NCBI RefSeq assembly: GCF_904849725.1
Contig: NC_058523.1
Coordinates: 167,630,689-167,694,688, forward strand
From: Hordeum vulgare subsp. vulgare
Taxonomy: Eukaryota; Streptophyta; Magnoliopsida; Poales; Poaceae
DNA: 64,000 nt
Direction of reading: 5' to 3'
Both the position numbers and the translations under genes were made by a program. The first letter of the stretch is position 1. Each line of letters begins with the position of its first letter. Of the stretch, positions 30,319 through 43,876 are shown piece after piece. The notes under the pieces were generated by a model. The model had not been told where the DNA came from. It searched no databases and worked only from the letters and a program-made list of their open reading frames with translations.

Positions 30319-32106
30319 TCCATAATGAGAGCTACATATGGATTGCATACTAAAGATGACAATACCTAGATCTATTGCATTATGCCTAGCTAGGGGTGTT
30401 AAACAATAGCGCTTGTTTGGAGACAACCCAATTTTATTCGTTTTTCTTTTTTTTCTGTTTTTGTGTGCTGCACACATTATTACCTTTGTAATAACTGTGT
30501 TTTCTTGTTTTAATTAGTGTTTGAGACAAGTAAGACCTTTGGAATGGTCTATGGTGTTTGCGAGTTCATTTTGCTGAAAAAGAGAAAATTTCGCTCTCAG
30601 TCAAGGAATTTTACAAATTCACTAGAACGTGCTTTCGATCTGAATTTTTTACAAAAGACTGGTTTACAAATTTCCCAGATCTTCCTAATTTTCAAATTTT
30701 TTGGAGTTAAAGAAGTATTCGAAGTAAACAGACTGCTATAGACTGTTCTGTTTTTAACACATTCTGTTTTCTTTGTGTTGTTTGCTTATTTTGATGAATC
30801 TATGGGTTGTATCGGGGGGTATGAACCATGGAGAAGTTAGAATATAGTAAATATTACATCAATATAAATAAAGAATTTGTTCACAACAGTACCTAAGTGG
30901 TAATTTATCTTTCTTATACTAACGGATCTCATGAGTTTTATGTTGAGTTTTGTGTTGTGAAGTTTTCAAGTTTTGGGTAAAGATTTGATGGACTATGGAA
31001 TAAGGAATGGCAAGAGACTAAGCTTGGGGATGCCCAAGGCACCCAAGACATATTCGAGGATACCAAAGAGCCTAACCTTGGGGATGCCCAGGAAGGCATC
31101 CCCTCTTTCGTATTCAATCGATCGGTAAATTTACTTGAGGCTATATTTTTATTCACCACATGATATGTGTTTTGATTGGACCGTCTTGTATGATATGAGT
31201 CTTCACTTTTTAGTTTTCCACAAAAATCATTGCTGCACACATCTTTTGAGAGAGAGATACACACTGAATTGTGAATTTATTAGAATACTCTTTATGCTTC
31301 ACTTTTACCTTTTGAGCTAGGCAATGTTGCTCTAGTACTTCACTTATATCTGGGTTATAAAATTATTAAACTCTCGTACTTCACTTATATTGTTTTGAGA
31401 GTTCTTTAAACATCATGGTAATTGGTTTAGGCTATGAATTTAGTCCTAATATAATAGGCATCCAAGAGGAATATAATAAAAACTTCCATATTAAGTGCAT
31501 TGAATATGATGGGAAGTTTGATTCCTTGCATATAGTTTTGAGATTTGAAGATGGTGATATGAGAGTCATGCTAGTAAGTAATTGTGAATTAGAAAAAATA
31601 CTTGTGTTAAAGCTTGTGATTCCCGTAGCATGCACGTATGGTGAACCGTTATGTGATGAAGTGGGAGCATGACTTGTTTAATGATTGTCAACCTTTGTGT
31701 AGAGGTCAGGATCGCGCGATGGTTAATTCCTACCAACCATTCCCCTAGGAGCATGCATCTAATACTTTGTTTTGTTAACTAATAGGCTTTTGCAATAAGT
31801 ATGTGAGTTCTTTATTACTAATGTTGAGTCCATGGATTATACGCACTCTCACCCTTCCACCTTTGCTAGCCTCTCTAGTACCGCGCAACTTTCGCCGGTA
31901 CATTAAACCCACCTTCCTCAAAATAGCCACCGTATATTTCCTCAAAACAGCCACCATACCTACATATTATGGCATTTTCATAGCCACTCCGAGATATATA
32001 GCCATGCAACACCACTGTCCCTTTTTTATGACGCACACCATCACTTCCATATTGCTTGTAGAGTCATACTTTGTTCTAGATATTGAGTTGTAATTTTTGA
32101 GTTGTA
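30319..32106 (+). other. Element C 3' non-coding region with polypurine-like motifs
   Basis: No coding motif. AAGCTTGGGGATGCCC near 31020 and AACCTTGGGGATGCCC near 31074 are copies of the element's polypurine tract core (the functional one is at 36784). The region ends at TTGTA (32102-32106), target duplication of the LARD solo LTR. Confidence 0.7.
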
Positions 32107-35100
32107 TGTTGGGACCCCGACTTACGAGTCGAGATTGCCGAGTGAACGTTCTCAGTGATCCCAGAGATCAATGCTCACCGAACACACAGATACCGAATAA
32201 AAGAGTCTTACATCCAAGTACCGAATTATTACATCACATGACCGAATGGTCAAGTTCACAACGTAGGGCCTAAGGCCAAATCATAATGATACAACTAATA
32301 GCGGAAATCATAGGGGCTAAGTGTGTGCCCATGCCATCAAGCCTACACCGACAGGCATTCTCACTCGGAAGCGTCCTAGTTCACAGGGGCGTCTCCGAAG
32401 ACGTACTCATCTCCAAACTCCGGTCCTTCCATGTCTGGTCAATAATATAAACAGTGTCAAGCCAATGAGTACTTTTGAATGTACTCGCAAACAGCCCATG
32501 ATATGAACAATGAAAGTGAAGGATAACAATAACATGCACCTTTAGTGGAATTCATCTTGGTGGGATGATCATGAATATGCATCAAGTTAAAGAATTACAT
32601 TTGAAGAACAGATTACAAATATCAATATATCTGCCGAGGGCTGAACCATCCGGGTTCACCCTATATGCCAAGTCACCAAACTTGGTCATATCACTACTTT
32701 CATAATAACTCCTTTTTCATCACCACTCACACAAACTTGGTTTATGCGGAAATAATTGGACGTAGTTTAAGCAGCACCACCCAACTATCCTTGACCGTGG
32801 ACACGGCTATTCGAATAGTTTTACACTCTGTAGAGGTAGTACGTTGGACCCACGAGATCGGGTAAACTTCCATGTCATCCACGACTCGCGGTATATAACA
32901 TACCCGAGGTAAGAACCCGATCAATGCCTTTCCCCTGACGATACTAGACAAAGAGGTCCACTCGATTGGTACCCAACCCACATGTTGTACGTCTTACGAG
33001 AATCGAACTCTGGACAGTATCAACCATGCGGGGACCAACAGTGTGCCTGGAACACATAAAAATGGCATAGTCGTCCTACCTGGCACGACCCCATAACGAG
33101 AGTGACCACACATCACTCCCGCCACTAGTAATGTGGCTCTTTTCTAGCACCGACCAGAGTAATCAACATAGCCCCGTCCCATAAGGGGTAACGTGGTCGT
33201 ACATGTATGGTTGGGACGGTCGACACATCATAAATCTAATCCCATTTCCGAAACCATACTCACACAAATACCTGGTGCACCACTTCATGAAAAGTGGCCA
33301 CCTAACTCATCATCACCCTCGGTCATTAGTGGCACCTGACGGGGTTTTCATAAATCTTTGATTTATACCAACAACATGCTCATGCTATTTACTCTAGCAT
33401 TACTTGTCAACATGATACTAGCATGATCCTCAAAGGGGGTAGGATCAAGCTCAATGCATGTACTCCGGAGGAGCCATCGGTAACATCACCTTAGTGATTT
33501 ACCGACACTTCTGGTAATATGCAACGGAAATACTTTCTATCTTAACATGCAATATAACATATGCTCAGTCATGGTCAAAGGGTTGCTTGGATTGGTCAGC
33601 TAGGTATCCGGGTCTTCGAGGTCTTCCGCTCTGATTCCCTCATCACACGGATTTTCTATCATCGTCAAAAGAACAAATAAGAAATAGCTCACTCAAAAAC
33701 AGATCACAAAGTCATTTTAGAAATGTTCTTTATTACTGATAAATCTAAGTTGTTATTTTGAAAAATATTTGCCTCTGATTCCAATGAAGAAACATTTTTA
33801 AAATCAACCAAACAGAAGCAAAACTATTCCAGTTTAGTCCTTTTTATTATTATAAAATAGAATACTTGCTAAAGAATTCACCCAATGGCCTCATTAAATA
33901 CTACATATTTTTAGAAGAATATTAGTGGAAAAATTATATTTTTATACTGGTTAAATATTTTTATAAATCTTTGAAATCAGATTTTAAAAACAAAACAAAA
34001 ATGGGCTAAGTCCCTGGCCTGGCTTGGCCTGGAACTGGTTCGGCCCAAGGCCAGCCGACAGCCTCCCTAGGCGCGCGCGTCGTCAGGTTTTAACCTGACG
34101 TGCGGGGCCTTGCGGTCAGCGACTGCGGTCAGCGAGGGGGAGAGAGCTGGGCCACCGACAGGTGGGGCAGACCTCTCGGGTTCGTCTCCTACCTCTGTCC
34201 ATAGAGGAGGAGGAGCACGTCGGCGAGGTAGCCAACGTTCTCAAGTCCCAAGGAGGACAAAAATGGGTTTGGCTCGACGCCGCCTACCTGCTGGTGGTCG
34301 GAACAATGATGGAGAGGCACGGGTTCGCCGGCGACAAGGAGGCCGCGGCGGAGGATTTTCGGGAGGTGGTCGAGAGGGTATCTAGGGGCACAGAAATTCT
34401 TGGGAAAGTTGGGGGAAAGCTTCGTGAGGTCGACGGGATCAGTTTGGTGGGTCGAGGAACGCAGGAGCCGTCGTGTAGCCAGAGATCGATCGGAGCTCCA
34501 AGGAGGAGGGGCCTCAGTCGATCTCGAGCATCGGGGCTCTGTTGGCTTGCTGGGGTGGCTAGGAGGTGCTAGTGGTTGTGGCGAAGCTTTCTATGGGGTG
34601 CTGGAGCAAAGGGGAGGGCTATAAATAGGCCCGCAATGGTGAGCCGATTCGGGAGCGCCGGTGACTCACCATGGCGCGCATGGGGGTGCAGAGAAGAGTG
34701 GGGTGGAAACCACGGTCTCAGGACGTGATTTTGGACTGCCAGAACCATCTACAACAGAGGGAGAGAGGAGTCGAGCATCAGTGGCCGCGCAAGCTTGGCC
34801 GGTTCTGGTGCGCGCGGGCACGCGTCACAAGCTCTAGCGCGGGAGAGGAGGGGCCGTGATGGTCGCTCGATGCAGAGGGGTTGTCGGGGAAGAGGTTGGA
34901 CACCTCGGTCAAAAGGTGCTCGACAGTGGTTTGGGGTAGTTGCACCCCACCACTGGTGCTGCAACTTAACAGGTTTGGCTTTCGTGCTAAAACCTGGGTT
35001 CACTAAGTTTGAGCTTCATTGGACAAGTTTAGCTTTGTAAACTTGAAAACACCATTATTTGACCAGATCTGTCCCTTCCAAAGAGAGTGTGGGCAAACTA

Positions 35101-35880
35101 AGTCCCACAAATCCCATTTTTGGTGTGGAACCCTCATTTGAGGTATTAGGCACCCATGCAAAGTTTCAGCATCATAGGACAAACTTTGCTATGTAGAGTT
35201 GCTCTAACTTCAATGTGGACAGAAGGGGTTTTAGGGTTATTTGGGGTCCTTAATCACCTTGGATCAAAGTGAAACTTTATGTGGACACCAAATATGGCTT
35301 GGGGATACCAGTGGAATTTTCTAGGATTTTGTTGAGAATATTTACTTTGGAAATATTTCAAAAGGTCAAAATAGACACAAATGGTTCTCAGGGTTTTACT
35401 CAAATAATAATAATATAATATAGGGTTAAAAATCTTATGTATGGAAAATATATGTCCTTCTGATCATCTCCAAATTTAATCAGATTTTTCTAAGGCGAAA
35501 AGTATTTTTCCATGTAGGAATACCATTTCTGGCCTCAGAAATGGATATGTAAATAAATTAAGGAAACAATACTAAAAATAATTATATTGTGGTTTTGGAG
35601 GACTAAAATAGAGTAAGAATCAGATCACCAACTTTGAGTAGGAACACCCCTTGCCATCAAGGGAATGTAGTGCAACTCAAAGTGGGGTTTTACCTTAATC
35701 AGAAATCAGGAAAGGTTTTTGGAACAATTCAATATTATGAAATGGGTTTTTTATCATCACATGATCAACACCCAAGCATACAATGACAAACATGGCACTC
35801 ACATCATTAGTTTTGAGAAAAATTTAACAAGCTCGGGTTTTTGCATTACATAGAAGTGGAAGTAAAAACAGGGTGTGACA
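32107..35880 (+). mobile_element. Solo LTR of a long-LTR (LARD/Sukkula-like) family, copy 1
   Basis: Begins TGTTGGGACCCCGAC, ends CAGGGTGTGACA, with a perfect TTGTA duplication (32102-32106, 35881-35885). No internal region or second LTR. The same family is present in reverse at 39783-54550 as an approximately 5-kb copy, so this 3774-bp copy has internal deletions. TATAAATAGG at 34620-34629 on the plus strand suggests the orientation given. The GC-rich part (34020-34900) yields ORFs on the plus strand (34162-34572 and others) that look like chance. Very long LTRs with no coding are a property of LARD elements; the family name is from memory. Confidence 0.8.
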
Positions 35881-35885
35881 TTGTA

Positions 35886-36798
35886 AGTAAATAAAAGTAT
35901 GATGATTTGCATTATTAGAGCATTGTCCCGTAGGAGAAAAAGGATGATGGAAGCCATGATTCCCTCATAAGTTGGGATGAGTCTTCGAACTTTACAAAAC
36001 CAGCGAAGCCCATATAAAAATCAAAGAGGCAAAAGAAGCCCACACAAAAAAATAGAAAAAAAAGGAAAAAAAATAAAAAAAATGAGAGAAAGAGAGAAGG
36101 GACAATGCTACTATCTTTTTCCACAGTTGTGCTTCAAGGTTGCACCATGTCCATCATAGACAATCTCCTATGTTGTCACTTCCATATAACTAGTGGAATT
36201 ACATCTTTTTCACAACCACTTAGTTTTCTTTTTGAGCATTCATACACTTATAGATCTAGTGCATTTGTTGCATGGCAATCCCTACCCACTCACGTCAATA
36301 TTTATTGATGGGAATCTCCATAGCCCGTTTATATGACTAGTTGATGTGGGACTATCTTCTCCTTTTTCCTTTGCAACCTCCAACACATTCTACTCCACCT
36401 ATAGTGCTATATCCATGGGTCACGCTCATGTGTTGCGTGAGAGTTGAAAAGGTTTGAGAACATAAAAAGTTTGAAACAATTGCTTGATATTCATCAGGGT
36501 TGTGCATGATTTAGATACTTTGTGTGGTCAAGATGGAGCATAGTCACACCATATGATTTTGTAGGGATAACTTTCTAAGACCATGCTATTTCGAAAGGAA
36601 GCAATAACTTATTAGTATGCTTGAAGTATTATTGTTTTTATGTAGATATAAACTTTTTTTTGAGTCTTATGGATCTGAATATTCATGCCAAAATAAGAAT
36701 ATTACATGGATAAATATGTTAGGAAGCATTCCACATCAAAAATTATGTTTTTATTATGTACCTACACGAGGACGAGCAGGAATTAAGCTTGGGGATGC
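35886..36798 (+). other. Element C 3' end and polypurine tract
   Basis: Non-coding, with an A-rich run at 36040-36080. It finishes AATTAAGCTTGGGGATGC (36781-36798), the polypurine tract, directly before the TGATACG of the 3' LTR. Confidence 0.85.
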
Positions 36799-36911
36799 TG
36801 ATACGTCTCCAACGTATCTAAAAATTTTATTGTTCCATGCTATTATATTATATGTTTTGGATATTTATATGCATTAATATGCTGTTTTATATTATTTTTG
36901 GGACTAACCTA
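36799..36911 (+). mobile_element. Element C 3' LTR, left fragment
   Basis: TGATACGTCTCCAACG and about 110 further bases align with the start of the 5' LTR (26481-26595) and stop at GGACTAACCT. The next 985 or so bases of the LTR, including the promoter, are missing; the LTR resumes at 55128. Confidence 0.9.
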
Positions 36912-36934
36912 ACATGTCCAACATGTCCAACATG

Positions 36935-38419
36935 TATGTAACTAGGAAAGAAACCTTCATAAGATTTAGGTGCAAATTTAGATCGACGATGCTTATAAAG
37001 AATATAGCACTTAGAGATGAATACTCGAAAGTATCCAACTTGGGGTTTGTTACCGGTGAGTAGATCTTATGTTGTTTTAACTAGAAGCTTGTGCAGCTAG
37101 AGTCTGTTTATGGCATGCCAAGATGTTTCTACGGCTTCTTCCCAAAAGTGTCTTGGAGTCTTGTATTCGTCAAGCATCGTTCTCGCCGTCTCTATGAGCA
37201 TCCGGTTCTTCCTCTCAACAACTCCATTTTTTTGAGGTGTGTACGTCGCCGAGAACTCATGTGAGATACCTTCTTCATCAAGAAAAGTATCCACATTAGT
37301 GTTCTTGAACTCCATTCCGTTGTTGCTCCGAACCTTCTTGATGTTCACCTCAAACTGGTTTTAAGCTTTCCAAGCAAAGTTCTTAAAGATGATTTGTACC
37401 TGCGACTTATCAATGAGAAAGAACACCCAAGTAAATCTAGAAAAATCATCAACAATAACTAGACCATCGAAATTTCCACCGAGGCTCTTGTAAGCATTGG
37501 GACCAAAGAGATCCATGTGAAGGAGCTCGAGGGGTCTTCTTGTGGTCATGATGTTCTTCACAGGATGACTTCCTCCAACCTGTTTTCCTTGTTGACAAGC
37601 ACTACAAAGTCTATCTTTGTCAAAGATAACATATTTAACACCAAGAATATGATCACCTTTGATAAGTTTGCCAAGATTACGCATACCAACATGTCCAAGC
37701 CTTCTATGCCATAACCAACCTTTAGAAGATTTTGCAACAAGGCATGTACGGGGTTCGGAAATGTTAGAGAAATCAACAATGTATAGATCACCTCTACGGA
37801 AACCAGTAAAGACGATTTTATGATTGTCGCTACGAAACACTCGGCATTCAGATTTCATAAATAGCACATCGAAACTAAATTCTACTAGTCTAGATACAGA
37901 AAGAAGATTGTAGCCAAGGGATTCAACAAGCATGACATTCTGAATGGAACTGTCACGAGATACGACCACCTTACCAGGACCAAGTACCTTACCTTTGCAG
38001 TTGTCTCCAAAAGTCACATACTTCCGAGGTCCACGGTTTGGTGTAATCTCATGGAACATGTATTTATCTCCAGTCTTGTGATCTGTGCATCCATTGTCGA
38101 GAGCCCACTCCTTACCACCAGCCATGTAGTCTTTAAGGTTAGCCATAAGACTAGGACTCTTCATGGTCTTCTCATACTCGATGTCAAATTCTTCATCTTC
38201 ATTGTAGTAGACATGCTCCACAATGTCGTCATCGGATGAAGTTCCCTCATCATAAGAAACAAGAATTTCATCAGAAATTTGACTATGACAATGTTCAAGT
38301 TTATGCATTCGAATGGCTTCAATAATGATATTGTTAATAGTAATGAAATCTCCTTTAGCACGCATGAGGTCACGAAGCTCAAATAGGCATTTATCAAAGT
38401 TAGGATCGGTTGGCTTCAT
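36935..38419 (-). pseudogene. Element D pol fragment: protease and integrase, catalytic residues changed
   Basis: Protease: WALDNGCTDH at about 38080-38110 has Asn where the Ser/Thr of the catalytic triad should be. Integrase: zinc motif HRRLGH ... CSACQQGK, core motif MDLFGP (first Asp), then VRSNNGMEF near 37318-37345 with Asn in place of the second catalytic Asp, then NGVVERKN with the Glu. A stop (TAA at 37361) and a one-codon gap split the frame. Sequence below 37097 continues with integrase C-terminal-like residues and stops to about 36935. Gag's C-terminal part is on the left of this ORF's start (38419). Confidence 0.9.
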
Positions 38420-38776
38420 TTTGTGAAAAGCAATGCATTTGAGGAAAATGATATCAAGATTATTCGATGAATAATTTGGATATCTTTCCTCTAAGTTTTT
38501 TCACAAAGTATGGGCACACTCAAAGTTTTGCAACTCATTAAGCATGTTTCTTGGTAAACCTCTAATTATAAGATTGACAATGTTAAGGTTACCAAGCATG
38601 TTAACTTCATCATCATGATAAGGATGTATGGGGTCATTGGGAGGCGCATAGGGATATTCAATATAATTGCGCAAATGGAACTCATCGAATATAACAAGCA
38701 TTTCGTCTTTCCATTGTCTAAAGTACTCCCCATCAAGAATAGGCACTCTACAACTAAAAATATGGGATCTACTCAC
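38420..38776 (-). pseudogene. Element D gag N-terminal part
   Basis: The frame 38501-38776 has DGEYFRQWKDEMLVIFDE, the start of a copia gag (the fold often annotated as UBN2/DUF4219). A stop at 38501 interrupts it, and after that the gag continues into the pol frame. No CCHC zinc knuckle is seen in the expected place before the protease. Confidence 0.75.
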
Positions 38777-38822
38777 ATTCGTCTTCCTCCAATGGCTGTT
38801 AAACCAAGGTTTTGGAGACCTT

Positions 38823-38834
38823 GCTCTGATGCCA
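38823..38834 (-). other. Element D primer-binding site (initiator tRNA-Met type)
   Basis: TGGCATCAGAGC on the minus strand, one change from the standard copia site, three bases from the LTR end. Confidence 0.8.
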
Positions 38835-38836
38835 AT

Positions 38837-39782
38837 TAAGGTATCAATAGAAGATGTGTCTATAGGGGGGTGAATAGACTACTTGTCAAGATAAAATTTC
38901 TAGCCTGACCCAATTTCTAGGAGGGTAGAAATCTAGCAGTTCTAACAAATCTAGAGCACCCTACACATGCTAGTCAACATATATGGCGGCGGAAAAGTAA
39001 AGACTTGGCACATGTAAACGAGTAGAGTTTAGGAGATCAAACACAAGGGGTTGACAGAGTGATTTTTGGCATGGTTCCGATAGGTGGCGCTATCATACGT
39101 CCATGTTAGTGGAGACTTCAACCCATAGAGGGTAACGGCTGCGAGAGTCCACGGAGGGCTCCACCCACCGAGGGTCCACAAAGAAGCGTCCTTGTCTATC
39201 CCACCACGGATTTCATCCACAGAGGACTAGCCTTACTCAAGGTAGATCTTCACGAAGTAGGTGATCTCCTTGCCCTTACAAACATCTTAGTTCAACTCCA
39301 CAACACGAAGTAGGAGGCTCCCAAGCGACACCTAACCAATCTAGGAGGCACCACCCTCCAAAAGGTAATAGATGGGGTAGATCAATGAACTCCTTGCTCT
39401 TGTGCTTCCAAAGATAGTATCCTCAACACAAATCTCTCTCTCACAGGATATAAATGGGTGGGAGAGGTTGATTTAGTGGAAAGCAGTTTGGGGAGGCTAG
39501 AGGTCAAGTTTCAAATGATTGGATTGGAATATCTTGGTCTCAACACATGAGTAGGTGGTTCTCTCTCAGAAAATGGATCTAGAAATGAAGTGTATGTTCC
39601 GAGTGCTTCTTCCACGAATGAGAGGTGGGTGAAGGGGTATATATAGGGAGCAGCCAAAATCAAACCGTTACACACAAAAGTGCAAACTCGGTGACACCGA
39701 AGTGGACAACTCGGTGGTACCGATTAGCTCAAAGGTGTGAACTTTTGAATCTCGGTGAGACCGATATATAGAACTCGGTGTC
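38837..39782 (-). mobile_element. Element D 5' LTR, 3' part
   Basis: Plus-strand text from TAAGGTATC (the TG edge mutated) to the LARD insertion at 39782. It contains CTCGGTG...CACCGA inverted motifs (for example 39688-39780), which continue at 54556 onwards on the other side of the solo LTR. Total LTR length without the insertion is about 1.5 kb. Confidence 0.75.
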
Positions 39783-42700
39783 TGTAACACCCTTTGTTCA
39801 GCTTTCCTAACTAATTAACTTATTTCAAAAATTAGTACCAATTAAAAAATTTGTGAGTGCTTATGATGCTTGAAGTGACTGTTGTTTGCTTGCTTGCTTG
39901 TATGCTTGTGTTTGATTCTCACCAATTCCCATTACTCTCGAGACTCACCTCCTCATCCCAAAACTCCTGCCTAATAATCATGCCATGTGTTTAGGACCAA
40001 AAACTATTTTTACCAAATATTATTTTTACCAAAAAGCATTTCTTTGAATTAAGCTTTCAAAACCCCTCGGATGGGATTTGTACTACAAGTCCTCAAATTA
40101 GGGAATTTATTTTGCACCAACTATTTTATTTAAAACCAATTATCAAAATGACTTCCCAAAACCACGATATTATTATTTTAGAAGTCATTTTACAATTTTA
40201 TTTAAATGCCTTCCTGTGAGGCCAGAAATGGTCTTTATGAAGGAAAGTTATTTTTATTGCTTTAAAAATATTTGAGAAAGTTTAGGGAAACTCAGTGGAC
40301 ATATATATTCCATATATATGAGTTTTAACACATGGTCATGTTCAAAATATTGGGCAAACCCCTCCAAAACCCTTCATTCCTATGTCAAGCTTTTGGAATA
40401 TTTCTATAAGAAATATTCTCAATAAATTCCAGTAAAATTCCAGCATGTCACCTATGATATGTTTGATGGTCTTGCCAAGTTTCATCTCAATCCAAGTTGA
40501 TTTGTTTCCCGTAATTATTCTAAAACCCTATATGTCCAGATCCAAATTTGAGCAACTCTACATTGTCAAGTGTCTTCAATTGTTATCAAATTTGGTAGAC
40601 ATGTTCAGATACTCCAACAATGAATCCACACCAAGTGGTGCATCAAGGAGAATAGAAGCACTTGTCCCAAGCCCCTCAAAACTCTCTCTGTTGATTGCTG
40701 ACCTTGGGAAACTTTACATTATAGAGTTTCTCCAATTCACCCCAAACTTTTTGGGCATGCCTTAATGCTCAAATAATGCCCCCAGACCAAATATTGGCTT
40801 TGTGGGATTTGATTTGAATGGTTTTGTAAGCAAAAAGCCATTTCTGCCCATCTCATGGGTTTTCCAAGTCTACATTGGAAAACTCCACAAAATCCCAAAT
40901 TTGGTGTCCAAGCCTATTTTCATCCATTATTTGATCATGTTAAGTTTCATATCAGTTGAAGTTCATATGGTTGCTCTCGCACTCACCAAACACCTTGTGT
41001 GCACTCACTTTATTGGCTACTTTGGCCCCTTCCACTTTTACCCTTGAGCTCAACTTTCTACCACAGCCCTATATTGTTACATTTTACCTCCAGTAGCTTT
41101 GACTTGGCCTCTGGCCAATTATTGGAGGGAGACTCTATGTAACTATTCCTCATTTTACCCTTGGATCACCACTTTTACCCCTCTTGCCCCACTTCTGCTT
41201 AAGCCAAAATCCCCACCTCTTTCCACAGGGTCCCTAGCATCCCAAAGCATTGTTTCAAACCAAGATATGGCATGCTCATGTGGAGAAAATGACCAGCACA
41301 TCTACAAGTTGAATTGTGGCTGAAATATAGCTTTGCACAACAAGTACTAGCTAACCTCCTTTGCTTGAGCTTAAACTTTGCAGTGGTGTAGTCCTTCCAT
41401 ACCAGATGCTGCTAGACATGGTTTCACCCCAAGTTTCCCCCTCTGAAAACCACCTTTGCCAGCCCCAAGTTTCCTGCTGGAATCTTAACCAGAGACAAAA
41501 CCAATTCAGACCAGCCGCATATGCAACCAAACTCCAGAGTCTCCTGCCTGCATGTGTGCCCTACGTGGTGGACATGTTTGACTAGTCATGGGTGCCGTGG
41601 AGACATGAGTGGTCGCGGTGACCATGATGGCAGCATGAAATAGCGGTCCTCTACCTCTTGCTCTCTTGTTGCAGCTCGTTCCCGGCCGTTGCAACGTGTC
41701 TCTGAGCACCGGGGGATTCCATTTGACTGGTCCAAGTCCTTCCCTACGCGTGCATGCAACCGAGTTTCCCCAGGGACGCGTCTTCCCCGTGCCCCGGGAG
41801 CTCCCAAGCTCACCCTTCGGTCGCATCTCCATTTAGGGCCTCCCCGAGCCCCTGGTGTTTTCCTCCTCAACCCCCAACTCCTCCTAGCTCCCAGAAGCCT
41901 CCGTGACCCAACCGTGGGAGCCCTCAAGCTCTCCTCCTTCTCCTTCAACATCCATGGCACCGCCTCGGCCTCCCTTGTGCCCGAGCCAACCAGCCCCCCT
42001 CGCCTCAGGCCTACCCTTCAGCCGAGCCCCTGCTGCTCCCCCATCCTCCTAGAATTGTTAGGGCCCCTCCCCGAGGTCACGTCATGCCCCTTCGCAGCGG
42101 CCGGAGCTTCTAGTCACTCCTCACGGCAGGTCGCTCGCCCCGGGCATCCCCTAGGCCGCCAAGACCACCCCCAGGCTCAGCAGGGACCAGGGCACCAGCC
42201 CACACCCTTGGCTCGGCAACTGGGCTAGCAGGTGTCGGGAGTCGCGGCGGTCAGCGCCCCCATCTACCCATCGCGAGGAAAAAGATGAAGCATGGAGAGT
42301 GGAGAGAGAAAGCCGGCGGGACCCGCTGTCAGAGAGAGGAGCCTCGGGCCTGCGTGGTTTAGTGGAAACGGGTTCCCCATTTATCGCCTCCCCATGGCGA
42401 AGGTGTACTGCCCAGAAGGCGCCTTCGGTGTGGCCTCCTCCCTGGCCAGACCGAGCCTCTGGGCCGACCCAATGGCCATCTAGTACCTGAGCGCATCTTA
42501 AGCCTAAGTAATCCCCTGTCCTTTTTCTTTTTCTCGTAAATTCAAAAATCAATAGAAAATTCATTTTAACTCCAACTCTAATGATTCAAATTTCTACAGG
42601 TTCCTAAATTCAAAAGCTATCCAAATATGTGCATGGCACATTTTTCCAGAGCAACTTTGTGTGGTGTATTTATTTAAATTCAAATCTGGATATATTTAGC

Positions 42701-43876
42701 CCCACTTTGTGAAATTCCTAGAGGATCCAAATCAACTCCAAATGGAGTGATTCCAATTTCCACACACTTATTACATCATACACTATTCTTGAAGCCTTGG
42801 TCAACATTTTTGCATGCCATATTTCTGTTTCCATAAATAAATAGCCCTCTTTTGCTATTTATCCAATATTAGAAAATCCATAGAATATTCACCTTAACTG
42901 CAAATCCACTGAAACAACTTTCTAAATATTTATAAAATTGTTCTCTGTTAAATGAGTGCCTCCACTAATTTTTACCATAATATTTTCTATGAGCTTCATA
43001 AAGAATCCCCTATTCCTCCTCTCATCCATTCAAAAATCCATGATGGTCCAATTCTCCTCTAACAAGCTTGTGGTATTTTTTTGATGACCAGAGAGGTCCA
43101 AGGAAAATACAACTTCCATTTTTATAACACCTTTGTTTCTACTTTTTGTGTGGCTTATCGTGTTGTTTCCGACATTCGTTGACGGAGTAGGTGGAGTACT
43201 CGGAGTTGGACCGGAAGACCTCGAAGACTCTGAGGAATTATGTGAGCAAAGGCAAGTAGCCCTTTAACCATGTGTGCGCATATGTTATATTGCATGCTAG
43301 TGTAGCAAATTTCCGTTGCATGTGATCATAAGCACTAGTAAATCATTGAAGTGATGTTACCGATGGCTCCTCCGCAACACTTGCATTTTGAGCATGATCC
43401 TACCACCTATGAGGGTCACGCTAATATCATGTTGAAAAGTAAAGCTAGAATAGTAGTAGCATGAGCATGATGTTGTTTTAAATCAAAGGTTTATTAAAAC
43501 CCCGTCGGGTGCCAGTAATGCCCGAGGGTGATGAGGAGTTAGGTGGCCACTTTTGGTGAAGTGGTGGACCGGGTATTTCGTGTGAGTATGGTTTCGGAAA
43601 TGGGAATAGATTTATGATGTGTCGACCGTCCCAACCTTACATGTACGACCACGTTACCCCTTTATGGGATGGGGCTTTGTTGATTACTCTCGTCGGTGCT
43701 AGCAAAGAGCCACGTTACTAGTGGCAGGAGTGATGTGTGGTCACTCTCGTGATGGGCTCGTGCCAGGTAGGGCGACTATGCCGTTTTTACGTGTTCCAGG
43801 CAAACCGTTGGTCACCGCATGGTTGATACTGTCTAGAGTCGATGCTCACAAGACGTACAACATGTGGGTTGGGTAC

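Noticed and set aside
34110..34572. Plus-strand ORFs of 91 and 136 codons in LARD copy 1
   Set aside because: They overlap in different frames, have no motif, and the corresponding region of copy 2 does not keep them.
41506..42564. Plus-strand ORF of 179 codons (41689-42228) and minus-strand ORFs within LARD copy 2
   Set aside because: Not preserved in LARD copy 1, Pro/Ser/Leu-rich without motifs, and open on both strands.
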